Assembly (NCBI RefSeq): GCF_006494375.1
Contig: NZ_VHIZ01000019.1
Coordinates: 1 to 64,000, forward strand
Direction: 5' to 3'
DNA: 64,000 nt
From: Pantoea anthophila
Lineage (GTDB): Bacteria > Pseudomonadota > Gammaproteobacteria > Enterobacterales > Enterobacteriaceae
Positions 44,152-53,565 of the stretch are shown one piece after another. A program made the translations under genes and the position numbers. Within the stretch, counting starts at the first letter, position 1, and each line of letters opens with the position of its first letter. The notes under the pieces were generated by a model. The model had not been told where the DNA came from and ran no database searches. It saw nothing but the letters and a program-made list of their open reading frames with translations.

Positions 44152-44619
44152 ATGAATCCACTGAAAGCCGGTGACACCGCACCCGCATTTAGCCTGCCCG
44201 ATCAGGACGGCGAACAAGTGAATCTGACCGACTTCCAGGGACAGCGCGTTCTGGTCTACTTCTACCCGAAAGCGATGACGCCAGGCTGCACCGTGCAGGC
44301 GTGCGGTCTGCGTGACAACATGGATGAGTTGAAAAAAGCGGGTGTGGAAGTGCTGGGTATCAGCACCGACAAACCGGAAAAACTGTCACGTTTTGCGGAA
44401 AAAGAGCTGCTGAACTTTACCCTGCTCTCAGATGAAAACCATGAAGTCTGCCAGGCGTTTGGCGTCTGGGGTGAAAAAACGTTTATGGGTAAAACCTATG
44501 ACGGCATTCATCGCATCAGCTTCCTGGTAGATGCAGAGGGCAAGGTTGAGAAAGTGTTTGATAACTTCAAGACCTCAAATCACCACGACATGGTGCTGGA
44601 TTACGTTAAGTCCGCCTGA
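44152..44619 (+). CDS. bcp: Thioredoxin-dependent thiol peroxidase Bcp
   Basis: Peroxiredoxin that reduces hydrogen peroxide and organic hydroperoxides. The 155 residues contain the peroxidatic cysteine in KAMTPGCTVQACGLRDN, with the second cysteine four residues after it. GGAGAG lies before the start. Nearly identical in sequence to E. coli Bcp. Behind gcvR, with a terminator after it. Confidence 0.97.
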   Translation: MNPLKAGDTAPAFSLPDQDGEQVNLTDFQGQRVLVYFYPKAMTPGCTVQACGLRDNMDELKKAGVEVLGISTDKPEKLSRFAEKELLNFTLLSDENHEVCQAFGVWGEKTFMGKTYDGIHRISFLVDAEGKVEKVFDNFKTSNHHDMVLDYVKSA

Positions 44620-44625
44620 TCTTAA

Positions 44626-44662
44626 GGGCGCGGTAGCCTGGGTGCCGCGCCCTTCTTCTTTC
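44626..44662 (+). terminator. Terminator of bcp
   Basis: GGGCGCGG and CCGCGCCC form an 8-bp stem (11-base loop), followed by TTCTTCTTTCTCTTTT. Confidence 0.8.
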
Positions 44663-44693
44663 TCTTTTCCCGCCCTCCCCGCTTTCCGAACCG

Positions 44694-46259
44694 TTAAGAT
44701 CGGACAACGATAACGCAGTTGCGCCCGGCATTCTTTGCCTCATAAAGCGCGGCATCCGCCTGTTTCAGGCTCACTTCCAGCCCGGCATCCTGCGTTCCTT
44801 TCCAGGCCGCGACGCCGATAGAGAGGGTAATCCGCCCCACATCCCTGAGCCAGGCTTCTGCAATGCCCTGCCGTACCCGCTCTGCGATGACCTGCGCTTC
44901 ATCCAGCGACGTTCCTGGCAGCAGCATCAGAAACTCCTCTCCGCCGTTGCGGCACACCACATCCGAGTGACGGGCGCTGGCACGCAGCGTGCTGGCCACC
45001 TGCTGAATCACCCGATCACCGACGTCATGGCCCCAGCTGTCGTTAACGTTTTTGAAATGGTCGATATCCAGCGCCAGTACCGCGAAAGGCTGGCGCAGCG
45101 TGCGGTAATACTCCAGGACCGCGTTCAGCCCGCGGCGATTCAGCAGCTGGGTGAGCGGATCGGTCTGCGCTTCTGAGCTGAGACGGCCAATTTTATCCTG
45201 CACCAGGCCGATACCGGTGAGCAGCGCGCGCTTCACCTGTGCGGCCTCAAAATACCAGGCGCTGATACCGCCAATCTCCTTAGAGACGCCCTGCGCATCC
45301 ATCCGGCTGGCTTTGCGCGCCAGCTGAAACAGCGGGCGGGCGATCAGTCGCGCCAGCACCACAGCCACCAGCAGGGTCAGCAGCGCAAACGGCACCGAGT
45401 TTTTCAGCACTTTCATTAACAGCCCGGAGAGCGGATCGAGCGTGGCATTGATGGGCTTCAGGGCCACCACCGTCCAGCCGGTGGTCGGAACGACGGCATA
45501 GCCTGCCAGCTGCGTGGATTCTCCCGCACCGGTCATCATCAGCGAGCCGTTGGTCTCCTCACCGTTGGGACTGACGATGGCAGGCAGGGTTTTGCCCACC
45601 AGCTGACGATTCTGGTGATACAGCACCTCATTATTACTGTCGAGCACATAGACCGTGGTGCCATCACGATAGAACTGTTCACCCAGCAGCGCATTCAGAA
45701 TACTTTTCTTTTTCAGATAGATGGTGCCGCCGACGTAGCCCAGATAGTCGCCCTGTTCGCTCCAGATCGGCCACGAGACAAACACCAGCAGATTGTTGGC
45801 CGGTGACAGCGTCGGTTTGCTGATTGCCGGCTGCCGCAGCGTCAGCGCTTCGCGCGAGGCATCACTGGTGAGATGCATGCCTTTCAGGGTCAGGGACTCA
45901 GGCGAGATCGCTTTGACCACGCCCTGCCCATCCACCACCACCACCGAGTTAAAACTGGTGGTCTGCTCACGCAGGCGGTTGACCTCACTGCTCAGCAACG
46001 CATCATTGTTAAAGTCACGGCTGAGCTGATTGGCGCTGAAGTGCAGTTGTGACTGCGCCAGCTGGAAGAAGATTTCGCTGGTAGAGGCGAGCTTGGCGGC
46101 ATAGGCGCGGTTAGCTTCAAGCGTGGAATCGATCAGCACCTGACGCTGCACGCGCCAGGTGGCGTAAAGTGTGTTGGCGAGCGTAATGACAATACTGACA
46201 ATGACCAGCAGGGCGATCAGATTGCGCAAATCGGCTTTAGGCCGAAACAGCTTTAGCAT
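44694..46259 (-). CDS. Membrane diguanylate cyclase (dCache-like sensor + GGDEF)
   Basis: A 521-residue protein predicted to make cyclic di-GMP. A membrane helix (about 13-33), a periplasmic Cache-like sensor domain of about 240 residues, a second helix (about 290-310) and a HAMP-like linker lead to a C-terminal GGDEF domain (about 365-521). Its active site is intact as NGGEEFLM, and the IDHFKNVNDSWGHDVGD substrate loop is present. No I-site RxxD is obvious (RASARHSDVVCRNGGEEF). No EAL domain. It lies where E. coli has the perM/hyf region. Signal unknown. Confidence 0.88.
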   Translation of the reverse strand: MLKLFRPKADLRNLIALLVIVSIVITLANTLYATWRVQRQVLIDSTLEANRAYAAKLASTSEIFFQLAQSQLHFSANQLSRDFNNDALLSSEVNRLREQTTSFNSVVVVDGQGVVKAISPESLTLKGMHLTSDASREALTLRQPAISKPTLSPANNLLVFVSWPIWSEQGDYLGYVGGTIYLKKKSILNALLGEQFYRDGTTVYVLDSNNEVLYHQNRQLVGKTLPAIVSPNGEETNGSLMMTGAGESTQLAGYAVVPTTGWTVVALKPINATLDPLSGLLMKVLKNSVPFALLTLLVAVVLARLIARPLFQLARKASRMDAQGVSKEIGGISAWYFEAAQVKRALLTGIGLVQDKIGRLSSEAQTDPLTQLLNRRGLNAVLEYYRTLRQPFAVLALDIDHFKNVNDSWGHDVGDRVIQQVASTLRASARHSDVVCRNGGEEFLMLLPGTSLDEAQVIAERVRQGIAEAWLRDVGRITLSIGVAAWKGTQDAGLEVSLKQADAALYEAKNAGRNCVIVVRS

Positions 46260-46640
46260 GGCGTTGCCGCCCCGAAGAAGGAAGTCATGTCATGAATGCC
46301 TGATTATTTTTTTAATGAAAGCCAGCTGATAATCCGGGCTTAAGTCTACACCCTGCTGGCCTTTTTGAGCAGCATTAAGACAAATTTCAGCCGACTAAAT
46401 ACAAATTATCCTGGCACTGATTTAATGATCAGGGCTTCCCATCTGACAGGGAAAAATCACGATAGATAGTGGTCCCGAACCCCGGTAAACATGACGTTTT
46501 ACCGTGGGAGGCGCGGCAATTAAGGCCAGCCTGAAGCGACAGGGTGCATCCGGTGAGAAGAAAGGAGTAAGGCCGGTCCGCCTTACAGGAAAAGCAAAAC
46601 GCAGCAGATGACAGCGGCCATGACGCCGCTGTCAGGAGGA
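46260..46640. other. Gene-free region between cyclase and DsrE pair
   Basis: About 380 bases without a protein-like frame. It holds the promoter side of the cyclase gene and, next to the DsrE operon end, two hairpins: GTAAGGC/GCCTTAC at 46567-46586, followed on the minus strand by TCCTTTCTTCTC, and TGACAGCGGC/GCCGCTGTCA at 46609-46634. Confidence 0.5.
46567..46634 (-). terminator. Tandem hairpins after the DsrE operon
   Basis: A 10-bp stem (46609-46634) right after the stop and a 7-bp stem (46567-46586) with a pyrimidine-rich tail on the minus strand. Likely end of the operon, though the T-runs are imperfect. Confidence 0.5.
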
Positions 46641-47249
46641 TCAGAGCATCAGGAAGGCGTAACCGCTGTTTTCCAGGGTGGCGACTGTGGTACCGCTGGA
46701 GATCGTGTGAGTGACCATCGGGTCGATCCAGTCACGCTCCAGCTGATGAAACGCCACTGACTGGTCACAGATAGTGACCTGCACACCCGCTTTTTTCAGT
46801 TCGCTGATTAATTTCAGGTTCGGGTTATCGACACCGTAGGCTTTGTTGAACTGCGCATTATTCAGGGCAGATGAAACCGCGTCGCCGTTAATGGATACCA
46901 CAAATTTCAGCTGGTCGAGCGGAACACCCGCCGCATAATAGAGGTTGGTTACACGCGCGACGCGCTCCAGACCGAGATTCGGCTTACGAATATCCCCTTC
47001 ACTGCGGTTGATCTGAAAGACGATTTTATTACTCAGGCCTGTCGTTGTGCCGGGTTTAAAGGCTGGCGTATCGACATAATGTATTTTGCCATACCCCTCA
47101 ATTGCCGGTGTACTCCAGAAGTCGGCAGGCTCGGTTTTATTCTCCGCCAGTTTATCGCTGGCCTTACCAAATAAAGCGGGCAGCTGTAAAACATTGCCGC
47201 CAATAAATCCTGCGACGGCTGCCACCACCACTAAAGCTGCTGGACGCAT
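46641..47249 (-). CDS. Exported DsrE-family protein, second copy
   Basis: A 202-residue protein with an N-terminal hydrophobic signal or anchor (about 3-22). The rest has the DsrE fold: NKIVFQINRSEGD, LKFVVSINGDAVSSAL, NPNLKLISELKKAGVQVTIC, and the cysteine in ICDQSVAFH. It shares the motif FWSTPAIEGYGKIHY and more than half its residues with the neighbouring copy, so it is a tandem duplication. GGGAGA lies upstream. DsrE proteins often carry sulfur on a cysteine, but a periplasmic role here is unproven. 31 bases separate the two copies: one operon. Confidence 0.82.
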   Translation of the reverse strand: MRPAALVVVAAVAGFIGGNVLQLPALFGKASDKLAENKTEPADFWSTPAIEGYGKIHYVDTPAFKPGTTTGLSNKIVFQINRSEGDIRKPNLGLERVARVTNLYYAAGVPLDQLKFVVSINGDAVSSALNNAQFNKAYGVDNPNLKLISELKKAGVQVTICDQSVAFHQLERDWIDPMVTHTISSGTTVATLENSGYAFLML

Positions 47250-47280
47250 CAGATATTCTCCCGATTAAATAAAACGTTAA

Positions 47281-47886
47281 TTACATTGCCAGCCACGCAT
47301 ACCCCTGGTTTTGCAGCGTTGAGACCGTGGTTGGACTGGAAAGCGCATGCACAACGGATTTATCAATCCAGTTGTTGGGATAGTGGTGGAAGGCCACCGA
47401 CTGATCGCACACGGAGACTTTGACGCCCGCCTGATTCAGCTCGTTAATCAGCTTCAGGTTGGGATTGTCGATGCCATAAAACTGTTTGAAATGGGCGTTA
47501 TCCAGCATGGCGGGGGTCGCGTCACCGGTAACCGAAACCACAAACTTCAGCTGATCGGCCGGAACGCCAGAGGCGATATAAAGATTCACTACCCGCGCGA
47601 CGCGCTCCAGTCCCAGATTGGGTGCGGTCATCGCGCCATCGCTGCGGGTGATCTGAAAAACAATTTTATTACTCAGACCCGGCACCGGCTTAAAAGCGGC
47701 ATCAGGCTCATAATGAATTTTGCCGTAGCCTTCAATCGCCGGTGTACTCCAGAATCCGGCGGGTTCCTGAGGCTCTGAGGCAAAATGGCGTGTGACTTTG
47801 TCATAAATAGTGCCACTCTGTGTAACAGCCGCACCCACTACGCCACCGATAATGGCGATTAACGCGTACGAAATAGCTGAACGCAT
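47281..47886 (-). CDS. Exported DsrE-family protein, first copy
   Basis: A 201-residue paralogue of the adjacent gene. The N-terminal hydrophobic segment (AISYALIAIIGGVVGAAV) is followed by FWSTPAIEGYGKIHY and the DsrE domain with LKFVVSVTGDATPAML and the cysteine in VCDQSVAFHHY. I start at the ATG at 47886, with GGAGAG 7 bases upstream; a TTG six codons earlier is also open but would overlap this site. First gene of the operon. No other sulfur-relay gene (tusBCD, dsrC) is nearby. Confidence 0.82.
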   Translation of the reverse strand: MRSAISYALIAIIGGVVGAAVTQSGTIYDKVTRHFASEPQEPAGFWSTPAIEGYGKIHYEPDAAFKPVPGLSNKIVFQITRSDGAMTAPNLGLERVARVVNLYIASGVPADQLKFVVSVTGDATPAMLDNAHFKQFYGIDNPNLKLINELNQAGVKVSVCDQSVAFHHYPNNWIDKSVVHALSSPTTVSTLQNQGYAWLAM

Positions 47887-48642
47887 AACACTTCTCTCCG
47901 GCAAATAATCTCTGGCCGATTCAGGACTGAATCAGGTCGGCTATCTATATCACAGCGCGGACGTGATTCTCTCCTGAAGGAAAGGCGGGCAGGCACGCTG
48001 CTGATGACAGCAGAAATGATTCACCGCCTGAATTAATCGAAAAATTTCATTAGCTGCTTAAAGTCGTCTTCTTATCACTGGCCCGCGATAAGGGCCGCCT
48101 TATTTATGGCGATAGGGGAAAGATTTAAAAAATAACAGCCAGCGTTAAATAGAAAAAAACAGATATGGCCGGAATAACGATTGAATTTATCAATGTAAAA
48201 AAGGGATTAAACCCATGCGTTTCGCTGTTTTTTTCAGATTTGGCCTGGAAAAAATCATGCCATATTCAGTTTTTTTGAGTGAATTTACATAACTTTAAAA
48301 AGGAAACCAGATTAACGTCAGAGGAGCGACAGAAGATTCTGCTTTATTCATGCCGGACTCAATCAGCAGGGTAAATAAGCCGTTGTATAATTGCGCGGCG
48401 GCGCGGGCAATCCCCTGCCCCGGCTTATCCGTTTAACTACGGTTTAGGTTTCAGGAATGTTCAAATTTTTTCGTCATATTCGCTGATCTTGCACAAACTG
48501 CGCCGCCAGCTGGTCCCGAAAACAGCATTTCTTTCTTTTCGGGCACTGGTTAAGATAGGCGCAAACCGTCGTTATCTGCGGAAAAGGGAACCTACCCGCT
48601 GCGCACCTGTCTCTTTTCAGAGCCTCTCTACAGGATTAAGGC
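47887..48642. other. AT-rich gene-free region upstream of bepA
   Basis: About 755 bases between divergent dsrE and bepA. AT-rich and with poly-A/T tracts, unlike the flanking genes. A small hairpin GGCCC/GGGCC at 48080-48096 and a TATAAT at 48386-48391 with no good -35 are seen. A 25-codon frame at 48215-48292 has no ribosome binding site. No gene that I can support. Confidence 0.5.
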
Positions 48643-50106
48643 ATGTTGAACCGGTTAAAAAAAACGCTGATCGCCGCGCTTCTGCCGACGCTCATTCTGT
48701 CCACGCTGTCACCGGCTTACGCTGATGTCAGTGATTCTCTTCCCGATATTGGCACCACGGCCGGTTCGACGCTGTCGATTAATCAGGAGCTGCAGATGGG
48801 CGACTTCTATGTCCGCCAGCTTCGCGCCAGCGCACCACTGATCAACGATCCGCTTCTCAATCAGTACATTAATCAGCTCGGCCAGCGCCTGGTTGCGCAC
48901 GCTGACTCGGTGAAAACGCCGTTCCACTTCTTTCTGATACAGAACGATGAGCTGAACGCCTTTGCCTTTTTTGGCGGCAATGTGGTGCTGCACTCCGCGC
49001 TGTTCCGCTTTACCGAGAATGAAAGCCAGCTGGCATCGGTAATGGCGCATGAGATTTCGCACGTTACCCAGCGCCATCTGGCGCGCGCGATGGAAGATCA
49101 GAAGCGCAATGCGCCGCTGACCTGGGTCGGTGCGCTGGGCTCTATTCTGCTGGCGATGGCGAGTCCGCAGGCGGGCATGGCAGCACTGACCGGTACGCTG
49201 GCGGGCACCCAGCAGGGGATCATCAGCTTTACCCAGGGCAATGAGCAGGAGGCAGATCGCATCGGGATTCAGGTGCTGCAGCGCGCCGGATTCGATCCGC
49301 AGGCGATGCCGAACTTTTTGCAGAAGCTGGCCGATCAGAGCCGCTTCTCGTCAAAGCCACCGGAAATTCTGCTGACGCACCCCCTGCCCGACAGCCGTCT
49401 GGCGGATGCCCGAAACCGCGCCAACCAGATGCGGCCAGTAGTCGTGCAGTCGACGGAAGATTTTTATCTGGCGAAGGTCCGGGCGCTGGGCATGTACTCC
49501 ACCGGGCGCAATCAGCTTACTGACGAACTGCTTAGCCAGTATGCCAGCGGCAATTCGCGTGAGCAGCTGGCCTCACAATATGGCAAAGCGATACAGTTTT
49601 TGCAGGCGAAGAGTTTTGCCGACGCGAAGCGGATTATGACCCCGCTGCTGGCGAAGCAGCCCGGTAATGTCTGGTTCCTCGACATCATGTCCGATATCGA
49701 TATCGGTCTGAACCAGCCGCAGCAGGCGATTGCCCTGCTCACCGCGGCTACCGGGGCGAAAAACAGCCCGGTGGTGCAGCTCAACCTGGCGAATGCCTAT
49801 GTAGAAGCGAAACAGTATGCCAGCGCCAGCCGCATTCTGAATCGCTACACCTGGGCAAACAAGGATGACCCCAACGGCTGGGATTTACTGGCGCAGGCTT
49901 CTGCTCAGCAGGGGCTGAATGATGAGGAGCTCTCGGCGCGGGCCGAGAGTCTGGCACTGAATGGTCAGCTCGATCAGGCGATTAGCGCACTGAGCAGCGC
50001 CAGCGCCCAGGTGCCGCTCGGCAGCCTGAAGCAGGCGCGCTACGATGCCCGTATCGATCAGCTGCGTCAGTTGCAGCAGCGTTTCAAACAATATCAGAAA
50101 GGCTGA
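48643..50106 (+). CDS. bepA: Beta-barrel assembly-enhancing protease BepA
   Basis: Periplasmic M48 zinc metalloprotease and chaperone that helps LptD and other outer membrane proteins assemble. The 487-residue precursor has a signal peptide ending at about 27 (AYA/DV). The zinc motif is HEISH, with the third ligand in NEQEADRIG. After residue about 310 there are TPR-type repeats ([42 protein letters not shown]). Four-gene order as in E. coli. Confidence 0.95.
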   Translation: MLNRLKKTLIAALLPTLILSTLSPAYADVSDSLPDIGTTAGSTLSINQELQMGDFYVRQLRASAPLINDPLLNQYINQLGQRLVAHADSVKTPFHFFLIQNDELNAFAFFGGNVVLHSALFRFTENESQLASVMAHEISHVTQRHLARAMEDQKRNAPLTWVGALGSILLAMASPQAGMAALTGTLAGTQQGIISFTQGNEQEADRIGIQVLQRAGFDPQAMPNFLQKLADQSRFSSKPPEILLTHPLPDSRLADARNRANQMRPVVVQSTEDFYLAKVRALGMYSTGRNQLTDELLSQYASGNSREQLASQYGKAIQFLQAKSFADAKRIMTPLLAKQPGNVWFLDIMSDIDIGLNQPQQAIALLTAATGAKNSPVVQLNLANAYVEAKQYASASRILNRYTWANKDDPNGWDLLAQASAQQGLNDEELSARAESLALNGQLDQAISALSSASAQVPLGSLKQARYDARIDQLRQLQQRFKQYQKG

Positions 50107-50135
50107 GCATAACAGCCGGAAAGGGAGAGCCTGAC

Positions 50136-50477
50136 ATGGTGACGATTTACCACAACCCGCGCTGCAGCAAGAGCCGCGAAACTCTGGCCCTGCTGAACGC
50201 CCGCGGCCTTGTACCGGAAGTGGTGCTCTATCTGCAGACGCCGCCTGACCGCGAGACGCTGCAGAGTCTGCTGCAGAAGCTGGGGATGCAGAGCGCACGC
50301 CAGCTGATGCGCACGAAAGAAGCGCTCTACAGTGAACTGGCGTTGAGTGATAAAGAGGAAAGTGCGCTGCTGGACGCGCTCGCCGCCCATCCGCAACTGC
50401 TTGAAAGGCCGATTGTGATCAAGGGCGATCGGGCGCGAATCGGACGTCCGCCGGAAGCGGTGCTCGACATTCTTTAA
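50136..50477 (+). CDS. yfgD: ArsC-family oxidoreductase YfgD
   Basis: A 113-residue thioredoxin-fold protein of the ArsC family. The motif [16 protein letters not shown] has the active cysteine at about residue 10, and the [15 protein letters not shown] segment supplies the arginines typical of glutaredoxin-dependent arsenate reductases. Without an ars operon nearby the physiological substrate is unclear. Its stop overlaps the end of hda by 4 bases on the other strand. Confidence 0.9.
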   Translation: MVTIYHNPRCSKSRETLALLNARGLVPEVVLYLQTPPDRETLQSLLQKLGMQSARQLMRTKEALYSELALSDKEESALLDALAAHPQLLERPIVIKGDRARIGRPPEAVLDIL

Positions 50478-51175
50478 AGGCCGAGCGTCTCTTTAACAAA
50501 GGGGATGGTGAGTTTGCGCTGGGCGCTGATCGAGGCACGATCCAGCCGATCCAGCGTTTCAAACAGGGTGCGCATTTCGCGATCCAGTCGCTTCAGCAGG
50601 AAACGTCCCACATCCTCCGGCAGCTCAAAGCCGCGTAACCCGGCGCGCAGTTGCAGCGCCTGCAGTTTATCTTCATCGGAGAGCGGCTGCAGGCGATAGA
50701 TCTGCCCCCAGTCCAGGCGCGAGGCGAGATCGGGCAGCTGCAGATTCAGCTGGCGCGGTGGACGATCGCCGGTGATGAACAGCCGCGTGTTGCCGGTTTC
50801 CAGAATGCGGTTATAGAGATCGAAGATCGCCATCTCCCACTCCGGCTCACCGGCAATGCACTCAATGTTATCGATGCAGACCAGTGACAGCTGCTCCATC
50901 CCCTCCAGCACTTCCGGTACAAACCAGGTGCGTTTGTCCAGCGGCACATACCCTACCGCTTCACTGCGTGCGGACATTTCGGCGCACGCAGCGTGCAGCA
51001 GATGACTCCGCCCGCCGCCTTCGCGTGACCAGAAGTAGAGATAGCTGCCATGTTGTTGGCTGAGAGCGCCTTTCAGCGCGGCAATCAGCGACGGGTTCTC
51101 CCCCGGCCAGAAGCTGGCGAAGGTTTCATCGTCAGGTAAATAGAGTGGCAATGACAATTGTGCCGGCGTGTTCAG
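50474..51175 (-). CDS. hda: DnaA regulatory inactivator Hda (CTG start)
   Basis: AAA+ protein that, with the sliding clamp, drives hydrolysis of ATP bound to DnaA so that replication starts once per cycle. The start is most likely CTG at 51175: it gives 233 residues beginning [13 protein letters not shown], the same as E. coli Hda, which is known to start at CTG. GAGG lies 6 bases upstream. The clamp-binding motif QLSLPL is at the N-terminus, and the P-loop-like EGGGRSHLL and sensor regions follow. The longer frame to 51223 adds unconserved residues. Confidence 0.9.
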   Translation of the reverse strand: MNTPAQLSLPLYLPDDETFASFWPGENPSLIAALKGALSQQHGSYLYFWSREGGGRSHLLHAACAEMSARSEAVGYVPLDKRTWFVPEVLEGMEQLSLVCIDNIECIAGEPEWEMAIFDLYNRILETGNTRLFITGDRPPRQLNLQLPDLASRLDWGQIYRLQPLSDEDKLQALQLRAGLRGFELPEDVGRFLLKRLDREMRTLFETLDRLDRASISAQRKLTIPFVKETLGL

Positions 51176-51282
51176 AAGCACCTCAGCAAGAGAACAAGCA
51201 AAAAATCGGGGGAAGTCTACCACAGTTTTCAGAAAGAGATGAATGGGGCGTCCCTGCCCCGATCCTGTCCGTTACGATGCGA

Positions 51283-52566
51283 TCAGGGCTCGCGGGATTC
51301 TTCGGCGTCCAGCACCACTTCTTCCGGACGCAGCAGCGAGATCACCCGGAAGATCAATGAGAGTCCGACGCCCACGATCGTCGCTAACGCCATGCCCTTC
51401 AGCTCTGCCGCGCCGATGTGCACCTTCGCGCCGCTGACGCCAATGATCAGGATCACCGAGGTCAGGATCAGGTTTTGCGCTTTGTTGTAATCGACTTTCG
51501 ATTCGATCAGGACGCGGATACCCGATGCGCCGATCACGCCATACAGCAGCAGCGACACGCCGCCCATAACCGGCACCGGGATCGCCTGGATCACCGCCGC
51601 CAGTTTGCCGACGCAGGAGAGCAGGATCGCCAGAATCGCCGCACCGCCAATCACCCAGGTACTGTAGACACGGGTAATCGCCATGACGCCGATGTTTTCG
51701 CCGTAGGTGGTGTTCGGGGTGGAGCCAAAGAAGCCGGAGATCACTGTCGATAAGCCGTTGGCGAACATTGAGCGATGCAGGCCAGGGTCGCGGATGAGAT
51801 CTTTCTTCACGATGTTAGCCGTGACCACCAGATGCCCGATATGTTCGGCAATCACCACCAGCGCGGCGGGGAGAATCGTCAGCATCGCCACCCACTCAAA
51901 GCGCGGCGTATAGAAAGTCGGCAGGGCAAACCAGGGGGCACTGACCACGCCGCGCCAGTCCACGATGCCCATAAACGCGGAGAGCAGATAACCCGCCACC
52001 ACGCCGACCAGGATAGGGATGATCGCCAGGAAGCCGCGGAACAGCACCGAACCAAATACCGTGACGGCCAGGGTCACCAGCGAAATCAGCACCGTTTTAC
52101 TGTCGGGTGCACTGCCTTCTGCCGGCAGCAGGCCCGCCATATTGGCTGCTACGCCCGCCAGCTCCAGACCGATTACGGCGACAATCGCGCCCATCGCCGC
52201 TGGCGGAAACATCACGTCCAGCCAGCCGGTTCCCGCGCGTTTAACAATCAGCGCCACGAGGCAAAAGAGCACCCCGCAGAGGATAAATCCCCCCAGCGCC
52301 ACCTCATAGCCCAGCGGCAGCAACAGCAGTACCGGCGAGATAAAGGCGAAACTGGAACCGAGATAGGCGGGGATTTTGCCCTTACAGATAAAGAGGTAGA
52401 TCAGCGTGCCGACGCCGTTAAACAGCAGAACCGTCGCCGGGTTGATGTGAAACAGAATCGGCACCAGCACCGTGGCACCAAACATGGCGAACAGGTGTTG
52501 CAGGCTGAGTGGAATGGTTTGCAGTAACGGCGGTCGTTCAGTGACGCCAATGGCGCGACGAGTCAT
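51283..52566 (-). CDS. uraA: Uracil permease UraA
   Basis: Inner-membrane uracil/proton symporter of the nucleobase-ascorbate family. The 427 residues give 14 membrane segments. The substrate motifs GSSFAFISPV, AVIGLELAG (with its Glu) and NTTYGENIGVMAITRVYS are conserved. Downstream of upp on the same strand, with a terminator in between, so it is partly uncoupled from upp. Confidence 0.97.
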   Translation of the reverse strand: MTRRAIGVTERPPLLQTIPLSLQHLFAMFGATVLVPILFHINPATVLLFNGVGTLIYLFICKGKIPAYLGSSFAFISPVLLLLPLGYEVALGGFILCGVLFCLVALIVKRAGTGWLDVMFPPAAMGAIVAVIGLELAGVAANMAGLLPAEGSAPDSKTVLISLVTLAVTVFGSVLFRGFLAIIPILVGVVAGYLLSAFMGIVDWRGVVSAPWFALPTFYTPRFEWVAMLTILPAALVVIAEHIGHLVVTANIVKKDLIRDPGLHRSMFANGLSTVISGFFGSTPNTTYGENIGVMAITRVYSTWVIGGAAILAILLSCVGKLAAVIQAIPVPVMGGVSLLLYGVIGASGIRVLIESKVDYNKAQNLILTSVILIIGVSGAKVHIGAAELKGMALATIVGVGLSLIFRVISLLRPEEVVLDAEESREP

Positions 52567-52676
52567 CATTTATCCCCTTATGTTATTTTCCCCACGGGTG
52601 CGCGCTTCAGGCACAGCCTCAGGCACGCGGGTCAGCCCTGCGGCAAACCCGCCCCGGTCGGAGAGCTTTTTTTTGC

Positions 52677-52703
52677 AAAAAAAAGCCGACTCTCTGGTCG
52701 GCT
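52677..52703 (-). terminator. Terminator between upp and uraA
   Basis: On the minus strand AGCCGAC pairs with GTCGGCT (6-base loop), followed by eight T. The T-run is itself half of a perfect palindrome (GC T8 GC A8 GC, 52665-52686). Confidence 0.85.
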
Positions 52704-52710
52704 ATGCGAT

Positions 52711-53337
52711 TTATTTGGTTCCGAAAATCTTGTCCCCGGCATCGCCGAGTCCGGGAATGATGTAACCCTTCTCATTCAGTCCCTGATCCACGGACGCCGT
52801 GTAGAGCTCAACGTCAGGGTGTGCCTTCTCCAGTGCAGCGATCCCTTCCGGGGCGGCAACCAGTACCAGCACTTTAATGCTGGTGCAGCCCGCTTTTTTC
52901 AGCAGGTCGATGGTGGCGATCATTGAGCCCCCGGTCGCCAGCATCGGGTCTACCACCAGCGCCAGGCGCTCTTCGATGTTAGAAACCAGCTTCTGGAAAT
53001 AGGGAACCGGCTCCAGCGTCTCTTCATCACGGTAAACCCCAACCACGCTGATACGGGCGCTGGGAACGTGCTCCAGAACCCCTTCCATCATGCCAAGACC
53101 GGCACGCAGAATCGGCACCACCGTGATCTTTTTGCCTTTGATCTGATCGATTTCAACCGGGCCGTTCCAGCCCTCAATGGTGACGCGCTCCGTTTCCAGA
53201 TCGGCGGTCGCTTCGTAGGTCAGCAGGCTGCCCACTTCAGACGCCAGCTCACGAAAGCGCTTTGTACTGATATCATGCTCACGCATCAGGCCCAGTTTAT
53301 GTTTGACCAGCGGGTGTCTGACTTCCACGATCTTCAT
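52711..53337 (-). CDS. upp: Uracil phosphoribosyltransferase Upp
   Basis: Salvages uracil to UMP with PRPP. The 208 residues are the same length as E. coli Upp, starting [16 protein letters not shown]. The PRPP-binding loop [15 protein letters not shown] is present, with the uracil-binding C-terminal [11 protein letters not shown]. The longer upstream frame is excluded by homology. First gene of upp-uraA; divergent from purM. Confidence 0.97.
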   Translation of the reverse strand: MKIVEVRHPLVKHKLGLMREHDISTKRFRELASEVGSLLTYEATADLETERVTIEGWNGPVEIDQIKGKKITVVPILRAGLGMMEGVLEHVPSARISVVGVYRDEETLEPVPYFQKLVSNIEERLALVVDPMLATGGSMIATIDLLKKAGCTSIKVLVLVAAPEGIAALEKAHPDVELYTASVDQGLNEKGYIIPGLGDAGDKIFGTK

Positions 53338-53486
53338 TGGTGTTCTCCCGGAATGAGTTGAGCTAAAAAAAATCGCGGGATTATACCGCCTTTTCCGCTC
53401 TGCGCCACCTGTCCTTGCGCAAAGCCGCGAGTCTGGCCGGGATAAAACAAGGATTAATGAAAATTGTCCGATGCGCAATCCCGGAC

Positions 53487-53502
53487 TCGCAAACGTTTGC
53501 CT
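53487..53502. promoter_or_regulatory. PurR operator of purMN
   Basis: TCGCAAACGTTTGCCT carries the CGCAAACGTTTGC core of the PUR box, 64 bases before the purM start. Confidence 0.75.
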
Positions 53503-53565
53503 GCACTGTTAGAATTGCCGCGCTTTATTTTAACCACCAACCGCAACTCGCGTGGGGACCTCGCA

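Noticed and set aside
48215-48292. 25-codon frame MRFAVFFRFG... in the AT-rich gap before bepA
   Set aside because: No ribosome binding site, low-complexity hydrophobic sequence, and no recognisable homologue; it fits chance in AT-rich DNA.
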